A stretch of 64,000 nucleotides of DNA from Aphelidium insulamus (taxonomy: Eukaryota; Aphelidiomycota; Aphelidea; Aphelidiaceae): NCBI GenBank assembly GCA_036784855.1, contig JAZDSV010000027.1:130001-194000 (forward strand), given 5' to 3'. Both the position numbers and the translations under genes were made by a program. The notes beneath the pieces are model-generated. The model ran no database searches, was not told the DNA's origin, and worked only from the letters and a program-made list of their open reading frames with translations. Each line of letters starts with the position of its first letter. Positions within the stretch are counted from its first letter, which is position 1. Positions 11,001-23,575 of the stretch are shown in pieces.

Positions 11001-14000
11001 TTACAAGTTATCGAGGAACATGAGCATCTCCTCGCGGTGGACAGCAGGCGCGGCAAAGTGGAACTGGCCGACGTTTACGGCGAGGTGCGGGAGATTGAAT
11101 GCGACCGGGAGGAGTTCCTGGGGATTGGCGTCGTCGGCCATCGCGCAGTCAGTACCGATCTGTTTGCCGTTGAGTGTGAAGTGGACCGTATTGTCCGCGG
11201 CTATACCGCATCCGATAACATCGCCGCTGCGTATGGTGACAGTGGTGTGCACACGTTGTAACAGTTGTTTGCCAGAATCGCCACTCTTATCGTCAGCTTC
11301 CAACACCAAGTGCTTCTTTGCAAGATATCCAGCAAGTAAATCACGTTTGCAGTGCATCTTGACCAGCATGGCATTGCTGGTGGTATTGCTGAACACAATG
11401 AGATAGGCGTGGTTGCGTGAGGCCACGCCAAACATTTGCGCCCTTGAACCGACGTGTCCCAGCACTACTTCCGTATAGATCATGTACACTTGCTGCGTAT
11501 TCGCAGCCGTAGTGTCGACTACCGGTCCGCGAAGAGGTGCTATTTGGAGCTGTTGGTTGTCCGCATAGAACGCATCATCATCATCCGCAGTGGTCTCTGG
11601 TCGGAGGTGACCAGCGCTTTAGCAGTACCAGAGATGTGTCGACCGGCGGCAGTACTGGAGCATAGCCGTCCACCGGGTAGTGAAAGCGCTCAAACTGGCC
11701 GAATATGAATCGGCATGCCTGTGAACTGGACAGAGACACGGCAGGATACCAATTCTGTGCGCAATCCACTTGCCGAAATGCCGTCCCGAGCGGCTTCCCC
11801 TTCAGCCAATAGGCGATGGTTCCGGCGTCCAGGTCTGCGACGTTGATTAGGCACTGGTGAAATACGATGAGATAATATGAGTTACCAATGCAGCACCCAA
11901 TAATGTCTCCAGCAGTCCACGAAGCGCCATACTTGTTCTACATATGCACCGTAAGATTATCAAACATATGCAATTAACATACCGGACCAGCGTGCTCGCC
12001 GTGCCACTTTTTGACTCGGCAGCCGTCGACAGAGTATGAGAGCTTGTCATCGCCTACCCCGCTGCCGGTCTCGGCGTCAAACACGGCCTGCCGACATGCC
12101 CAGCCAACTTGAATTATACCGTGCGTCAGTATTTCCACTTCGTACATGAACTTTCCCTTCTTGCGAACGGAATGGCTGGCACGCGCGCTCTCAAACGTCC
12201 ATGAATTGTTGAACAGCTATGCAGACGAAATTAGGAGCAAGACAATGCCGTACTTAGCAGATCAGGCCCACCTCGCAGCCACTGGAAGAGATGGACATGT
12301 TGCGCGTGCAATCTGTGCAAGACATGTGGACACGGTCTGCAGAATCCGCGGTACCGTGTAATTGCACGCCGGCGGAAAGTAGGCGCGATAACAAGTGTGA
12401 CGCCGCAGTGTCCGTCGGGTGTGCCATTAACCGCAGTATCAACGCTCGGAACAGAGTTTCGTACTGCTCAGGCAACAATCGATCCGTGACTGCCGTCAAA
12501 TAAATCATTCAATTAAACATTCAAGAAAACATTCAACGTACAATTCGCCTTGCTCAACAGTAAATTTAACGCCAGCAGGGCCTGTGGCGCCACGGTAGAG
12601 TCCCGCTGTGCAAACTGGACCAACATGGCCAGCCATTCGTGGCTCATAGTAACTCTTTGATTCTCCTCGCCTGCTGTGATTTAACACATATAGTAATCAG
12701 CCATGCAATAGTGCTCTCTTACCGTACGCATAGTGTTGAGCTAATAGATGTATCGCGACCGCAATCAGCGTATCTAGCGAGTCATCAGCCTTCAGATAGG
12801 AGTGTCTCTGGTTGGCGATAATGTCCTCCAGAAAGCCAGTCAGCATCCTCGAGGGCGTAATGGCAGAGGCCACACTGACAGTAATATCGACCTCCTCCCG
12901 AGCAGACATTAGCGTGTCATAGCACAATTCCTCAAAAACAGCACTGCCCGAAAACACTCGCCAACATTCGCACAAGGTCCTAATGGCGTCTTCTGAAAAG
13001 TCCCCGTCGTCAGTGTTATTTTCGTCATCATTGTCAGTCTTCTCCGCAGCCTTGTAGCCTTGCGGAAATAGAGCCAGCATTTTTTCGATGCGGACGTCCT
13101 TGAATAGCGCGCGGTGAAGTGGCAGCACGGCTACATCGCCAATGCGTTGAGCGTGCACAGGCATCTTGGCAGCCAGAATGGCCAGTGATCTGGCGCACAT
13201 TACCCGAGTCGGCTCTACAACTTCCCTGTCTAGCATAGTGTCGGCCAGGCGCCGCAAGAACCCATCACCATAAGCCTTTTGGAATGCGGGCGTGTCTGAA
13301 AGATAAAAATATAATCTTTCCGACAAATCACCGTATATAAAGAACAGTACCGGCAAATCCCAGACAATTGAACAAGATGGTAATGCCAGCCAAGCGACAG
13401 TCAGGGTCTTCGTCTGCAAGCATGCTGTGCACCACGTCCGCCACACCGTTAGACACCATCTGGTGCCTCAAGGAATCCGCGGCGCTCATGTAGACCAGCG
13501 TGTCATACACAAACAGACTCAGCGGATACTGCACATTGGATAGGACCTGCATCACCCTCGCCACACTGTCGCGTTCGAGGAAATACGGAATGGACGCATC
13601 TGACAGTAAGCGCATAAAAGTACATATACAGCCGTCACTGACCCTGCTGTGCAACGTCATGCAACACCTGCACCAGCCAGTACTGGGTGTCGCCGTCTTG
13701 TTTGTCCAAGAGCTTGACAATCTTGTCCAGAATGCCGGCTTTGATCAGCTTGTTCATGAACGTGGCTACCAGTTACCAAACATATATTTATAATAATCAT
13801 GTGACTAGTATACATAATCATGTACGTACAATCCTGCTGTGAGAGGAGCTTCACAGTTCGCAGCACGATGCGCACAATGAAACTCTCGTCCATGTTCTCG
13901 AGATAGCCAACAAGCACCTTGGGCAGACTCTTCATGCGGCAGATTTTGTCCCGGGAAACATTCTTGACCACAAATTCGTGCAGTAGACCAATTGTCCAGT

Positions 14001-15345
14001 ACACCAGCCCGGAATTGTCTGTTTATCAATGACAGTATTCAAATGAATTCGGCTTACTGGTGTGAATGCAATAGTCAAGCGTGGCGATAAAGTCCGTCTC
14101 AGCCAGCTGCGAGAGTTGACTGAACGCGGCTGTACTTATATAAGCTCTATAAATGTATGCAACTCCCATAAAACACAAACCAGTCTGGTCCAGCACGGTC
14201 AGCGCGCGCACCATGATGGTGATGCACAATTTTTGCACGGCAAAATTGCCCTTGAACGCCGTGCACTCGTTGGCCATCAGGGAAATGTAGGCCGAGGTGG
14301 CCATGCGCATGCACACATAGTCTGCAAGAATAATATATTATTGTTTAGATTGAATATCAGAAAGTATTAAACTAACCGTTGGCACTCAGCTGCAACACCA
14401 ACTCCAGACTGTCCATCACCACGGGCAGATAGTGCGCGCCGACTGTCAGCAAGTAGGTCTCCACGCCGTCCAGCACGCCGTACTTGACCATCTTCTTGCA
14501 CACCTTGTCACGGCGTTCGGCAATGCGTCGCAGTGCAATAATTGCATAGTGATAGGTCTTCATGTGTGTGCGGAAGGACCACAGCGCCTGTACCAGGTGC
14601 CGCACAGCGCCCACCTCCACCAGCCGGGTGCACAGATAATCTTTGTGTTACTGTCTGTATAACCTACTATATATTATTTACCATGCTCTGTCATGCAGCT
14701 CAGCAACATCACCACGCGATGCTTTGCTTCATTGTCGTCATTCAGCTGGCACACGCGCACCCATTCGTGTATGTAGTCATCTAATTTGAGGATTGATATA
14801 CACTTGCATAGTATATGTAATAAATGCACTTACCAGAAGCGGCCACGTCCAGCAAGAGTTTCCAAGCACTGTGTTAGCATAAGCACATATAAAAAAGTAT
14901 ACTTGTACAATAACACATATAACAAAATATACTTGTACAATACACATATATGTACAGTGACACATATAACAAAGTATACTTGTACAATACTACATACCGC
15001 TTTCTGATTACAACGTTGGGAACGCGTGTCAACTCCACCAACGACTCCCAGCTGATGGCTGCCGCAGTGTAAAGTACCATTCACACACACATAGTGATCA
15101 GCGCCGCGCGCACCAGATCTCTTCAACTGTGCAGATAGCTCAGCCACGGCAATGCGCTGCAGGTCCACTTCATCCCGCGGCGGCCCGCCAGCATTCACGG
15201 CAGCATTCGACACTGTACTCGACGGCGACATTGGGTGTAGGGGGCACACGGGTGCAGCAGGCCGTCGCGGTCGCCACAGCTGAAACAGGGCCGACACCGC
15301 GGCACCGCTCAAAACACCCACGGCGATGCCGCCACGAACGTCCAT
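11001..15345 (-). CDS. Armadillo-repeat protein with C-terminal SPRY domain(s)
   Basis: Large multi-exon gene (about a dozen exons, roughly 1150 residues). The N-terminus has one hydrophobic segment (residues ~5-22) that could anchor it in a membrane. About 14800-12500 encodes a long run of helical armadillo/HEAT-like repeats. Next comes a SPRY domain (about 12200-11590) with KGKFMYEVEI, IIQVGWA, GVGDDKLSYSVDG, YWLKGKPLG and FGQFERFHYP motifs, resembling the SPRY of RSPRY1 and RNF123. The last exon (11489-11001) looks like a second, diverged SPRY-like half (GDVIGCGI, HFTLNGKQIG). No RING finger was seen, so an E3 role is not supported. The exact exon joins were not all verified and the function is unknown. 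Confidence 0.65.
14891..14993. repeat. Intronic tandem repeat (~30-45 bp unit)
   Basis: Three to four imperfect copies of a unit containing ACACATATAACAAA and TATACTTGTACAATA lie in an intron near the 5' end of the armadillo/SPRY gene. No coding role is seen. Confidence 0.7.
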
Positions 15346-15609
15346 ATGTAAAAAAAGACACGATTGTGTGATAGAAGTACTTATGTATTTAGCAAGCCGA
15401 GCAAGCAAGGAACAAAACTACTGATTTATTGCGTCTGCGGCAACTCTCTCTCTGTCAGTGTGTATATATACAATATTCCGTGTATATATACACCATACAC
15501 CATATCGTGTATTTACAGACAGTAATGAACCACGCGTTACACACGCAAAAGATTCGTGTAACGGAATGTTCTGTTACACGATTAAATTAGCTTGTCTTAC
15601 GTTGATTCA

Positions 15610-15623
15610 GCGGCTATAAAAGC
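15610..15623 (+). promoter_or_regulatory. TATA box of small secreted-protein gene
   Basis: GCGGCTATAAAAGC lies about 75 bp upstream of the ATG at 15688. It is identical over 14 bp to the TATA box at 6213-6226 (minus strand), and both drive small secreted proteins. Confidence 0.65.
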
Positions 15624-15687
15624 ACGCAATGCGTTCACTTCAAACATACAGCTTATACAGTTTACGCATAGTGCAAACAGAAACTAA

Positions 15688-16199
15688 ATGTCAAAGTAAT
15701 CTTGATCTTTGTGGCGCTAGTGGTCGCGGCATTCACTCATATTGAAGCAGCCGGCAAACAAACGATACTGCTACAGTCTCAGGTCCCGGGGAAGGTGTTG
15801 AAGGCGTCCGTGGTCGGAAAGTGGGCAGAACAGAAATTATGCACTGGAAAGAATATTTGCTCCAAAAAGAAATGGCAGAAAGCGGTGCCTGAGATGCTAC
15901 ATTCTTTGAAGTTGAATGGTCAATTTTATGCCAACATCACGTTTAAAGACGACCAGTGTACGACGTTTTGGCAAGTCACACTCACAAAGACTAAAACGTG
16001 TCTCTTTCAAACGTACTACCGTGCGTACTACAGCTACGAGCCGGCAAGAAACGAACTATTCGAAAATTATTACTATGACGCTAAATGCTCTCGTCCTTGG
16101 AATTCGCCTAACCACGTCCTAAGCATCGGGCATTGCCAGCATAACGCCAAAAACCTATATGTAGATTGCAACTCCAGGGGTTGTTCGTGGACTGGCTGA
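15688..16199 (+). pseudogene. Small secreted Cys-rich protein with a frameshift after the third codon
   Basis: A ~165-residue reading frame (from about 15699) encodes a strong hydrophobic signal segment, then a Lys-, Tyr- and Cys-rich mature protein (eight or so Cys, ending CSWTG). No family was recognised. The frame has no ATG of its own. The only suitably placed ATG (15688) is in another frame and hits TAA after three codons. One extra A in the AAA run at 15693-15695 would join that ATG to the long frame and give a textbook signal peptide. With the good TATA box 75 bp upstream, this is either a real one-base deletion (recent pseudogene) or a homopolymer sequencing error. Otherwise the body is intact to its stop. 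Confidence 0.6.
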
Positions 16200-16303
16200 A
16201 GTCATTTTAATCACCATATGTAGGGCAGCACAATGGAGCCGACACATACACACACACCAGGGAATTAATACATACAATTTTGATGCAGAAGTATACCCAT
16301 GTA

Positions 16304-19051
16304 TCACCCAGTCTGTTCATTGGTGGCATTTGCTACACTGTCAGCCTCCTGAAGTCTCTCATCGCCCTCACCATCATCCCCGTCATCATGATCAGAATCA
16401 TTATTGTGGTCAGCGGCAACTTCGTGGCACTCATACGCCGCCATATCCGCCTCTGCAGGCTCCGAGTATATACTCATCATTGTGCGGATGATGGGCGGGC
16501 CGCCGCCGTACGCGTGGTGTAGGTACGCCCAGACACGGCCATTCAGCGCACGGTAATCTCCACCCGGCTGCAAATCTGGCAGCGGCGTGACGCCATCCGG
16601 TCTCAGCAGCGAGTGATTCGGTATCGGGCCGGGTACTCGATAGCCTGAATCATCAAGTACTTCTTATACATTTATATACATAGCAACATTAAAATGTACC
16701 GCCAGATTTGAAGGCGATCCAGGCGCGCAGCCACTCGGAAGATATGAGGAACCAGAGCTCGCCGGGTGGAATTGACGTCGAGTCTAGTCGGGCCACCGTC
16801 TTTATTTCGGCGCGCCTCCTCGCTATCAATTGCTCTTCTTGCGTCTGCAGATTGTAATGATTTGACTACAATAAAATTACACATACCAGACACTGTGGGC
16901 AGTTGGGCGGCAGGGTCGTAGTGACTGTCGAGTCTTGGCCAAAGTAGTCTGACAATCTGGTCAAAATTGGTGCCGGCACCGCTGCTATCCGTCGCAGGTA
17001 GTGCGGATCAGTGGCGGCGTTGATGGCGCCGTGTTCGCACAGCGCATCTCGCAGTGTCAACGGCCCGGGCCGGGTGCATACCATGAGTGAGTGCAGCCAC
17101 TGCCGGGACACATAGTAGCATTGCTGCTGTTGTTGTTGAGGCGACACAGAGTTTATGCCGTCCATGGCAGTTGCGGTACCATTAGCGGCCGGTGGTGGGC
17201 GCTCCAGCAGCGGCGTGTAGGTTGCAGGAGTGGCAAGCGACCGTAGCGAGTCCACTTGCGCGTCGTAGCGACGATAAAACAGCACGTAGGCCTGGGCGTG
17301 TGCAACTTCCGCGACAGTCTTGCGAGTGACACGCGAATCGTCAAAATGCAGCCAGTGCCGTGGAGAGTGTGACAAGTTGTCGCCACCTACAGTGTCTGCA
17401 GCAAATGCAGTGTAGTGGCCCGATGACAGCGAGCCCTGGTGCTGGACCACGGCGTACAGGCGGTACTGTGTGGATGGCGCTCCGTCTGGCGGGGGAGATG
17501 CCAGCGGCGACGGAGGTACCGAGTCTGAGACGCAGAATGGCGACATGTCCAGCATGTGCGCGGGTGCAAAGTCGACATGGGTGCCGATCTTGGAGGAGAA
17601 GTAGGAGTCGGAGCGGAAACGTTTCAGCTGAATAACGAGCACTTCCGGCAGCTGTGTCATTCTTAGGGACTTTTTGGCCTCCGTGTGCGTCTAACGTTGT
17701 TTATATTTTATCGGTAAGCAGTAAGAATAATTGCAAAATACCTTGCAATGGTCGCACATGAACTTGTCGGCGCCTGTTAAAAGTTCCGTGGAGAAGAAAC
17801 CGGCCAAGCAGTCCACCAGCGTTGTTTGCTTCCATGTTAATCTATAAATGATGTTAAATATAAGTATATACAGCTTACTTGCCCCAGAGCGCCGCTCATC
17901 TGACTGATCCAACCACGCTGCTCGTCACGCCGCTTCTCGATGGACCACTCGGTAATGGCAGAGCTGCTGGTGGACGTTCGCCGCACTTTAAACTTTTTAT
18001 CAATCGGAATGGACAAGTCGAATATGAGTTCGTCGCGGTAGAAATGCTGGTCACATTGCATGCAGTGCACATGGCTGGACAGACGGCCCTCAAACAGCGC
18101 GCTGATGGGCGATGCGTGCCGCTCCGGTAATGGTATTTCTGCCTCCGACTTGCTGTTGCCGCGCAGTGGCTAAGTGCCAATATTGTGAGTTGCATGTCAG
18201 GGAATTAAATACACACACAGTACCTTGAAACAGTGCGGCGGCAGCGGCGGCAACCAATGCAGCGTTCGGCACTGTCGGCCGCCATCACCGCGTTCCTGCG
18301 CCTGCACACACCGCACCAGGTCTTCGTGCAGAGAGCCGAGCAGACAGCGCACAAATTCACAGGCGTCCTGCTGTTCAAAGCCGTGGAATTGCGGCCAGAC
18401 GGACTTTATGCGCCTGATTAGGTGTTGAGGCGAGCACTCGGACACCAGGAGCGGTGTGGGCCGACGAGAAGAGGACGCTGATGTGAGTGCCGGAGTAGTG
18501 GCGCGAGAGGCGGTGCTGTCGGCGCTCTCTGTGCGCTCTCGGTGGTGGTTATTAGTGCCGCCAGGAGATGTTGATGTGGATGGCTCTTCGCTGACAGTGG
18601 CGTAAGCGATATTCGATACGCTGTACATTACTTTGACACACACACACCTGGAGGCCCGGGATCGCCGAAGCCGCGATACTGCCCGCACAGTGGGTGTCGT
18701 TGGAGATGTGTGGGCAGAGGTGCTGTTGGACACCGGCACGGCGCGACGCAGGCCGTACAGGTGCCGCAGGAATGCGTCCAGTAGCGGCGGCAGCGTCTCA
18801 TCGCCAGCATCCTGTGCCGAGGAGCTAGTGCTACCACCAGTACTATTACTGCCAGTGCCCCCCTCGCCCAATGTGCTGAGAGCGCCACCACCAGCGGCAG
18901 GGTGTCCGTGAAAGAGTGTCAGCAACAGATCGACCAGGCCGGGTGTGCGGCACAGTGCCTGCAGCGGGGCATTCATGTAGCAAGTGTTGCCCAGGTTGCG
19001 GTAGCCGCACGCCGTAGCCCCCGGCACCGGCATCCACGCATCGCCGTCCAT
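16304..19051 (-). CDS. Ubiquitin-specific protease, USP20/USP33-like
   Basis: Cysteine deubiquitinase that removes ubiquitin from substrates. The first exon carries the Cys box GYRNLGNTCYMNAPLQAL with the catalytic Cys near residue 24. A QQDACEFVRCLL QQD-box segment follows near 18360. Zinc-finger CxxC pairs lie at about 18055 and 17750. The His box HQGSLSSGHYTAFA and the closing QAYVLFYRRY lie near 17430-17270. The C-terminal exons encode a DUSP-like segment (ALNGRVWAYLHHAYGGGP, 16550-16490) and an acidic Asp/Glu tail. A single DUSP after the catalytic core suggests USP20/33 kinship; those usually have two. Several short introns are present and exon edges are approximate. A low-complexity Ser/Thr insert splits the catalytic domain. 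Confidence 0.85.
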
Positions 19052-19244
19052 GGCAGCGTGTATGTACTTGATGTATGTACTATTTACAACAACAGTTATA
19101 GACGCTATAAAATATATTTAGATTTAGATTTGCTATTTATTGTTAGCAATTGGCCATTGACACACACACACGTGCCACGCAGTGTTCTCAACTTGTATTG
19201 GCTTAATAATCTGGCTGCTATTTAAATGCATATTCGTTGGTTGT

Positions 19245-19294
19245 GACAGTCAGGGGGCAAGATGCAAGATACAGATTGAACATGCAGCGTGATT
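19245..19294 (+). promoter_or_regulatory. Upstream block shared by family genes A and C
   Basis: GACAGTCAGGGG (19245-19256) is followed 41 bp later (start to start) by AGCGTGATT (19286-19294), upstream of the family-A ATG at 19350. The same two words occur 37 bp apart upstream of family C (38205 and 38242). Confidence 0.5.
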
Positions 19295-19349
19295 GTGGAT
19301 ATTTTTCTCTTCTGATCGTGAATATTTTCTTTCTTCTCACTCTGCCATC

Positions 19350-20237
19350 ATGTTCAAACTATTGACGGCAGCTGGAATTGCTTGCTGTTCCATTGCATAC
19401 TATGCCGCAGTGTACGTGCTGATTTCAATGTGAAATGCATTTATATATCATGCCATAATCAACTGTGCAGCTCCCATGCAAGCTTGTCCGACATTCGCTG
19501 GCCATTGCGTGGCACTTGGTACGGGACGGATCTGCTATTAGCGGGCAAGAAAAATACTGTCACCTTTTGTTTCGCGCGGTATGCATACACCACATGGTAA
19601 TTGTTATATCTGATCTTTTGCACATAGACGGCCAGTGGCGCTTGATGCTGGCAGTACCAAAATTGTCATGTCGGGCAAGACAAATGGAGGCGTCTGGAAT
19701 CGCCGACTCGTCCTACAGTCTGAAGTACAGACTGAAAAACTGGTGTTGTCCGATAATGGCGAGCTGTTGCCTGCCAGCCTAAGTGGTTACATCACTAGTG
19801 ATCAAGAAGTGCTGTTGCGCCAGGCAAAAAAGCACCTATGCTACGTGCTCCGTTTCACCATAGATAAGAGGGCAAGCTTATTCGTGGGCAAGGTATCGCT
19901 GAAGCTGCGCAAGATGTCCAACCGATTCTTCAAGACAATAAGTATCAAGAAGCACGTCCTTATATCTACGGCGGAACCAAGCAATCCCGAAACTGAAACG
20001 AAATGGGAAGAGCTTCGACGTGAGTTTAGACAGGTGGCACGCGGAGGGCGATTTGATTTCCAAAAAATTGATGTTATATTGGAAGCACTGGGCAAAAGCG
20101 ACAACGCAATGCCCTCTGAAGATATGAAATTTAAACTGGCGAAAGCAATAACTGACTTGCCGCCTGACGCGCTTGAACCTCGCCCCGATATCTCGACTAC
20201 GATAAAAGATCTGTGTGGCCTTTCCAAAAAGAAGTGA
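19350..20237 (+). CDS. Secreted protein, novel three-member family, copy A
   Basis: Exons 19350-19411, 19471-19578 and 19628-20237 encode about 260 residues. Exon 1 is almost only the signal peptide (MFKLLTAAGIACCSIAYYAA). Exon 2 carries the family block PLRGTWYG and ends TFCFAR. Exon 3 contains SGKT, KKHLCYVLRFTI, VGKVSLKLRKMSN and KTISIKK, then a charged helical tail ending in KKK. Both introns are phase 2, exactly as in copies B (23786) and C (38474). No known domain was recognised, so the role is unknown; the signal peptide implies export. A tRNA-Arg gene lies 133 bp downstream. In this copy the YPExLDD motif at the start of exon 3 is degenerate. Confidence 0.8.
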
Positions 20238-20369
20238 TAGCCGTGGCCATCAAGTAATCGACACGTCCTTAATCCATCTAAGCAATATATTTTCGATAGC
20301 GTTTTTTGTTACCGTGTAAATCTACAAAGCCGCCCAACATGTTTATCGTGTGCTTCATGTGGTCAGCTG

Positions 20370-20443
20370 GGGATTGTGGCCTAATTGGCTAAGGCGTCTG
20401 ACTACGAATCAGGAGATTGCAGGTTCGAGTCCTGCCTATCTCA
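20370..20443 (+). tRNA. tRNA-Arg(ACG), copy 1
   Basis: A 74-nt cloverleaf: acceptor GGGATTG with CTATCTC (one T-T mismatch), D arm GCCTAATTGGCTAAGGC, anticodon stem TCTGA/TCAGG with loop CTACGAA (anticodon ACG), T arm GCAGG TTCGAGT CCTGC, discriminator A. There is no intron. A T-run Pol III terminator follows at 20445. It is identical over its full length to the copy at 39790. Confidence 0.95.
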
Positions 20444-20529
20444 GCTTTTTTTTGCACATCATACAATATGCTCTCTCCATGCTTCTTTCTTTATCTTCCT
20501 GTGCTTAACAACTTTTTTTTTGTAAGTCA

Positions 20530-22658
20530 ATGACGGCCACACTGCTGGGCAGACGCATTCAGGTGCGCGGCAAGGGCAGCTCGGGGGCTGATACCGGCAC
20601 CGTGCGCTACCACGGCCCATTAAATACCGACGACAGCCATACAGCCCAAGCTCCCAGCGGCGAATGGCTCGGCGTGGAGTGGGACCATGATGGCCGCGGC
20701 AAGCACAGCGGTCAGCACGCAGGCCGGCAGTACTTTAGCTGCGCGTACGTACTTGTTTTATATGGTGCATGAGATGATAATCTATGGTGTAGTCCCGGCC
20801 GCGGCTCATTCATACGGCCGCGGGCTGCGGACTTTGGACGGTGTTTCATGGACGCGTTGGAGGAAAAGTACGGCGGTGGTGGCGGCGCAGGGATGACCAC
20901 TACCACTGAGACCACCGTCAGCGACGGCATTCAGCTACAGTTTGGCGACACGGGCATTGCGGTAGAGTTTCGCGGGGCTGCCAAGACAGAGCAAGTGCAA
21001 AGGTATCATTACTAGATGTACTTATGTCTTGATATCAAACATACAGCCGGCTGGACTGCTTGACTATTGTTGGACTGGCGCACATGGCGATTTCCACTGC
21101 CGTCAACGAAAGTAGTTGGGACACTAATTCCACCGGCGAAATCGCACGCACCTGTCCCAATATTCAAGATCTGGATCTGTCCGACAACTTGCTTGGCGCA
21201 TGGACCGAGGTTGCGCTCATTGCCTGCCAGCTCCCGCACTTGGCCTCACTGCGCTTAAAGTACGTGTCATAAACGTCATTGTCGATACTCAATGCTCGTA
21301 GCCGGAATCGCTTTGATGCGTTAAAGACTGCGCTACCTGGTGGCTCGTTTTATAGCCTGACGGCCCTGTCGCTAATGGAGACGCGAATTTCATGGCGGGA
21401 AGTATGTTCAGTCGCCGCATTCATGCCAGAGCTGGAACAATTACATCTGGGTCACAATGGCATCAAGTCACCACTTGCCGGCGATGGACCCTTTGAAGCA
21501 CAGCCACTGACTGCGCTGACGTTGCTCTCCCTGGAAAGCAATCAACTCACAGACTGGGCAGACCTGACAACTGAACTGGCAAGAAGGACCCCGCGGTAAT
21601 TCTATTGTGATAAGATTCGATCCAACTCATTGGTAGATTACAAGCGTTGAATGTGCAAAGTAACGCATTCACTGTCATCACAGAAGAAATGGAATCACCC
21701 GAACTGCCTACATTGACAACGCTGAACTTGAGTCGAAATCCAATCCATTCAGTGCGTTCAACTACTTGTCATGTCCTTGTTGACCGCTTCACTTTACAGT
21801 GGACCTCGGTCAATGCGCTGGATACGGTACTGCGTGCCATGACCGAGGTGCGGCTCCGTGGCTGCGCTGTGATCACTGGCGGCGCGGACGAAGCCGCCAC
21901 TCGAATCGAGTGTATTGCCCGCCTGGGCCGAATCCAGTCGTTGAATGGTTCCACGGTGCGATGATGTTTATTCTTTACTTGGTTTATTTTATTCCCGATG
22001 CGTAAAAGATATCGGCGAAAGAAAGGCGCGAAAGCGAGCTATACTATCTGCAGCAATATGCGGCGCAGTGCGCTGCTGCTACTGATCCGAAGGCAATGTC
22101 CGAGTTTAATGTTCAGCACCCCCGATATGCGCACTTGGTGTCAGGTAAGCGATATTCGAGCATTCAATTAACACTTGTTGTTCAACATCCATGTAGTTCA
22201 TGGCGCCTGTATCGCCATAAACAAGGGCGATCAAGGCAAATTGAAGAGCTCTCTCATAAGCACGTAGCTTTATTCTAGTGATTGTTTGACTAACTGGCAG
22301 ATGTCAACCTTATCGTACAGAGTGGAGATGGCGCTGACTGCCGACATATTTGCAAAAAGTTGCCTGGTATGTTAAAATCACCTCAAATGGATGTATTGTA
22401 TGCTGATAAACAGCGAGGACCACGTTCCGCACGTTGAAATCTGTGGTGCGCCGCCTGATCCGCATAGGCAGCTCGGAGACAATGGCGATGCACTTGATTG
22501 TCGGTGCCACCGCGGTGTCAGAACGCGTACAGAACAGCGAGCCGAGCGATGACCAGATGGTGTGTGTGGACGATGAACCGATGCGAGAGCTGGCGTTCTA
22601 TGTGGACGATAGCCGCGATGGCGCTCCAGAACTGTTTATTAGAGTCATGCATAATTGA
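20530..22658 (+). CDS. TBCE: Tubulin-folding cofactor E
   Basis: Chaperone that, with TBCA-D, assembles alpha/beta-tubulin dimers in the cytosol. Exon 1 (from 20530) encodes an N-terminal CAP-Gly domain with GEWLGVEWDHDGRGKHSG. Leucine-rich repeats follow from about 21040 to 21760 (LDLSDN, LHLGHNGI, LESNQL, LNLSRNPI), then the LRR cap. The last exons (22200-22658) encode a C-terminal ubiquitin-like domain (LKSSL, VVRRLIRIGS, ELAFYVDD). This CAP-Gly/LRR/UBL order is diagnostic of TBCE. About eight short GT-AG introns; those between 22150 and 22430 are the least certain. The need for tubulin folding fits the flagellar genes in the window. Confidence 0.9.
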
Positions 22659-22682
22659 ACTATTGCTGTCATTGTCTTCGAT

Positions 22683-23575
22683 AATAGGGGGTTTCAAAGT
22701 TAAAAAATTCCCATCAGTTCTGATTGACAAACAAACGCTGATTGGCTGAGCAAACTGATCGGCCATCAGTTTTGAGCGAAAAAACTGATGGACGAAAAGG
22801 GCCATCAGTTTCCATCAGTTCTGATGGGTCGACAAACCGTCGCCGCTCCTGCCACCTCAGCCTATGCAACCGCCCCACCCCGTCTACTACCGACCTAACC
22901 ACACTATACCACTCCTAATCTCTGCCCGGGGCGGATTATAGTGCTGCAGCGCCACTGCGGTGTCACCATTCATAGCTGTGACAGTGCATTAGGTAGCTGG
23001 CCATGGCTGCATGCGGCACCACGCACGCACACATCACCAACTGGCCCTCGCCTGTGGCTGTATGAGGTTTATCCATGCTGCTGTACAACACACTGACTGT
23101 TGCTGCTGTGTAGTGACAGTTCTGCCTCCCCGCGTGTGGTGTGTGAATAGTACTGCAGCACTGATGCTGCGGGCCGCCACCCAGTTGGTCTGCGCGTGAT
23201 GAGGTATGGTTAGTGGTGAGTACTATCATGGGTGTAATAGTAACCCGCTGTGCAGCATGTGAAAGTACTCTGGCAAAGTATATATACATTGGGATTGCCG
23301 CAGTACTTATGTGGAATAGACCTGAGCCTTATACCACCGCAACAAAGCTTCAAGCACGCACCAACTCAGATTCTACAACAGTACTACCCAGGTATCCTAT
23401 ATCTAGGTCTATCCGCCATAGCACGAGTCAGCGCGACATACGCGGCACTTGTACCGCGCTAGGACACCATCAGAACTGATGGGTGCACTCAAAGTTAAAG
23501 GGCCGTTACCATGGATATTACCCTGAATTTGTCATCAGAACTGATGGGCTCATTTTATATTTGAAACCCCCTATT
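22683..23575. mobile_element. Non-autonomous DNA element with terminal inverted repeats (MITE-like)
   Basis: The outer 16 bp AATAGGGGGTTTCAAA (22683-22698) are matched in inverse at 23560-23575. A second block, CCATCAGTTCTGAT, follows just inside both ends, giving an imperfect TIR of about 45 bp. The palindrome-like word CCATCAGT/ACTGATGG recurs near both ends (22711, 22762, 22784, 22802, 22814; 23467, 23531), as expected for subterminal transposase sites. The ~890-bp interior has no convincing ORF. Directly beyond the right end, another TTAGGGGGTTTCAAA (23575-23589) starts in the left-end orientation, suggesting a nested or truncated second copy. It sits between TBCE and family gene B. Confidence 0.7.
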
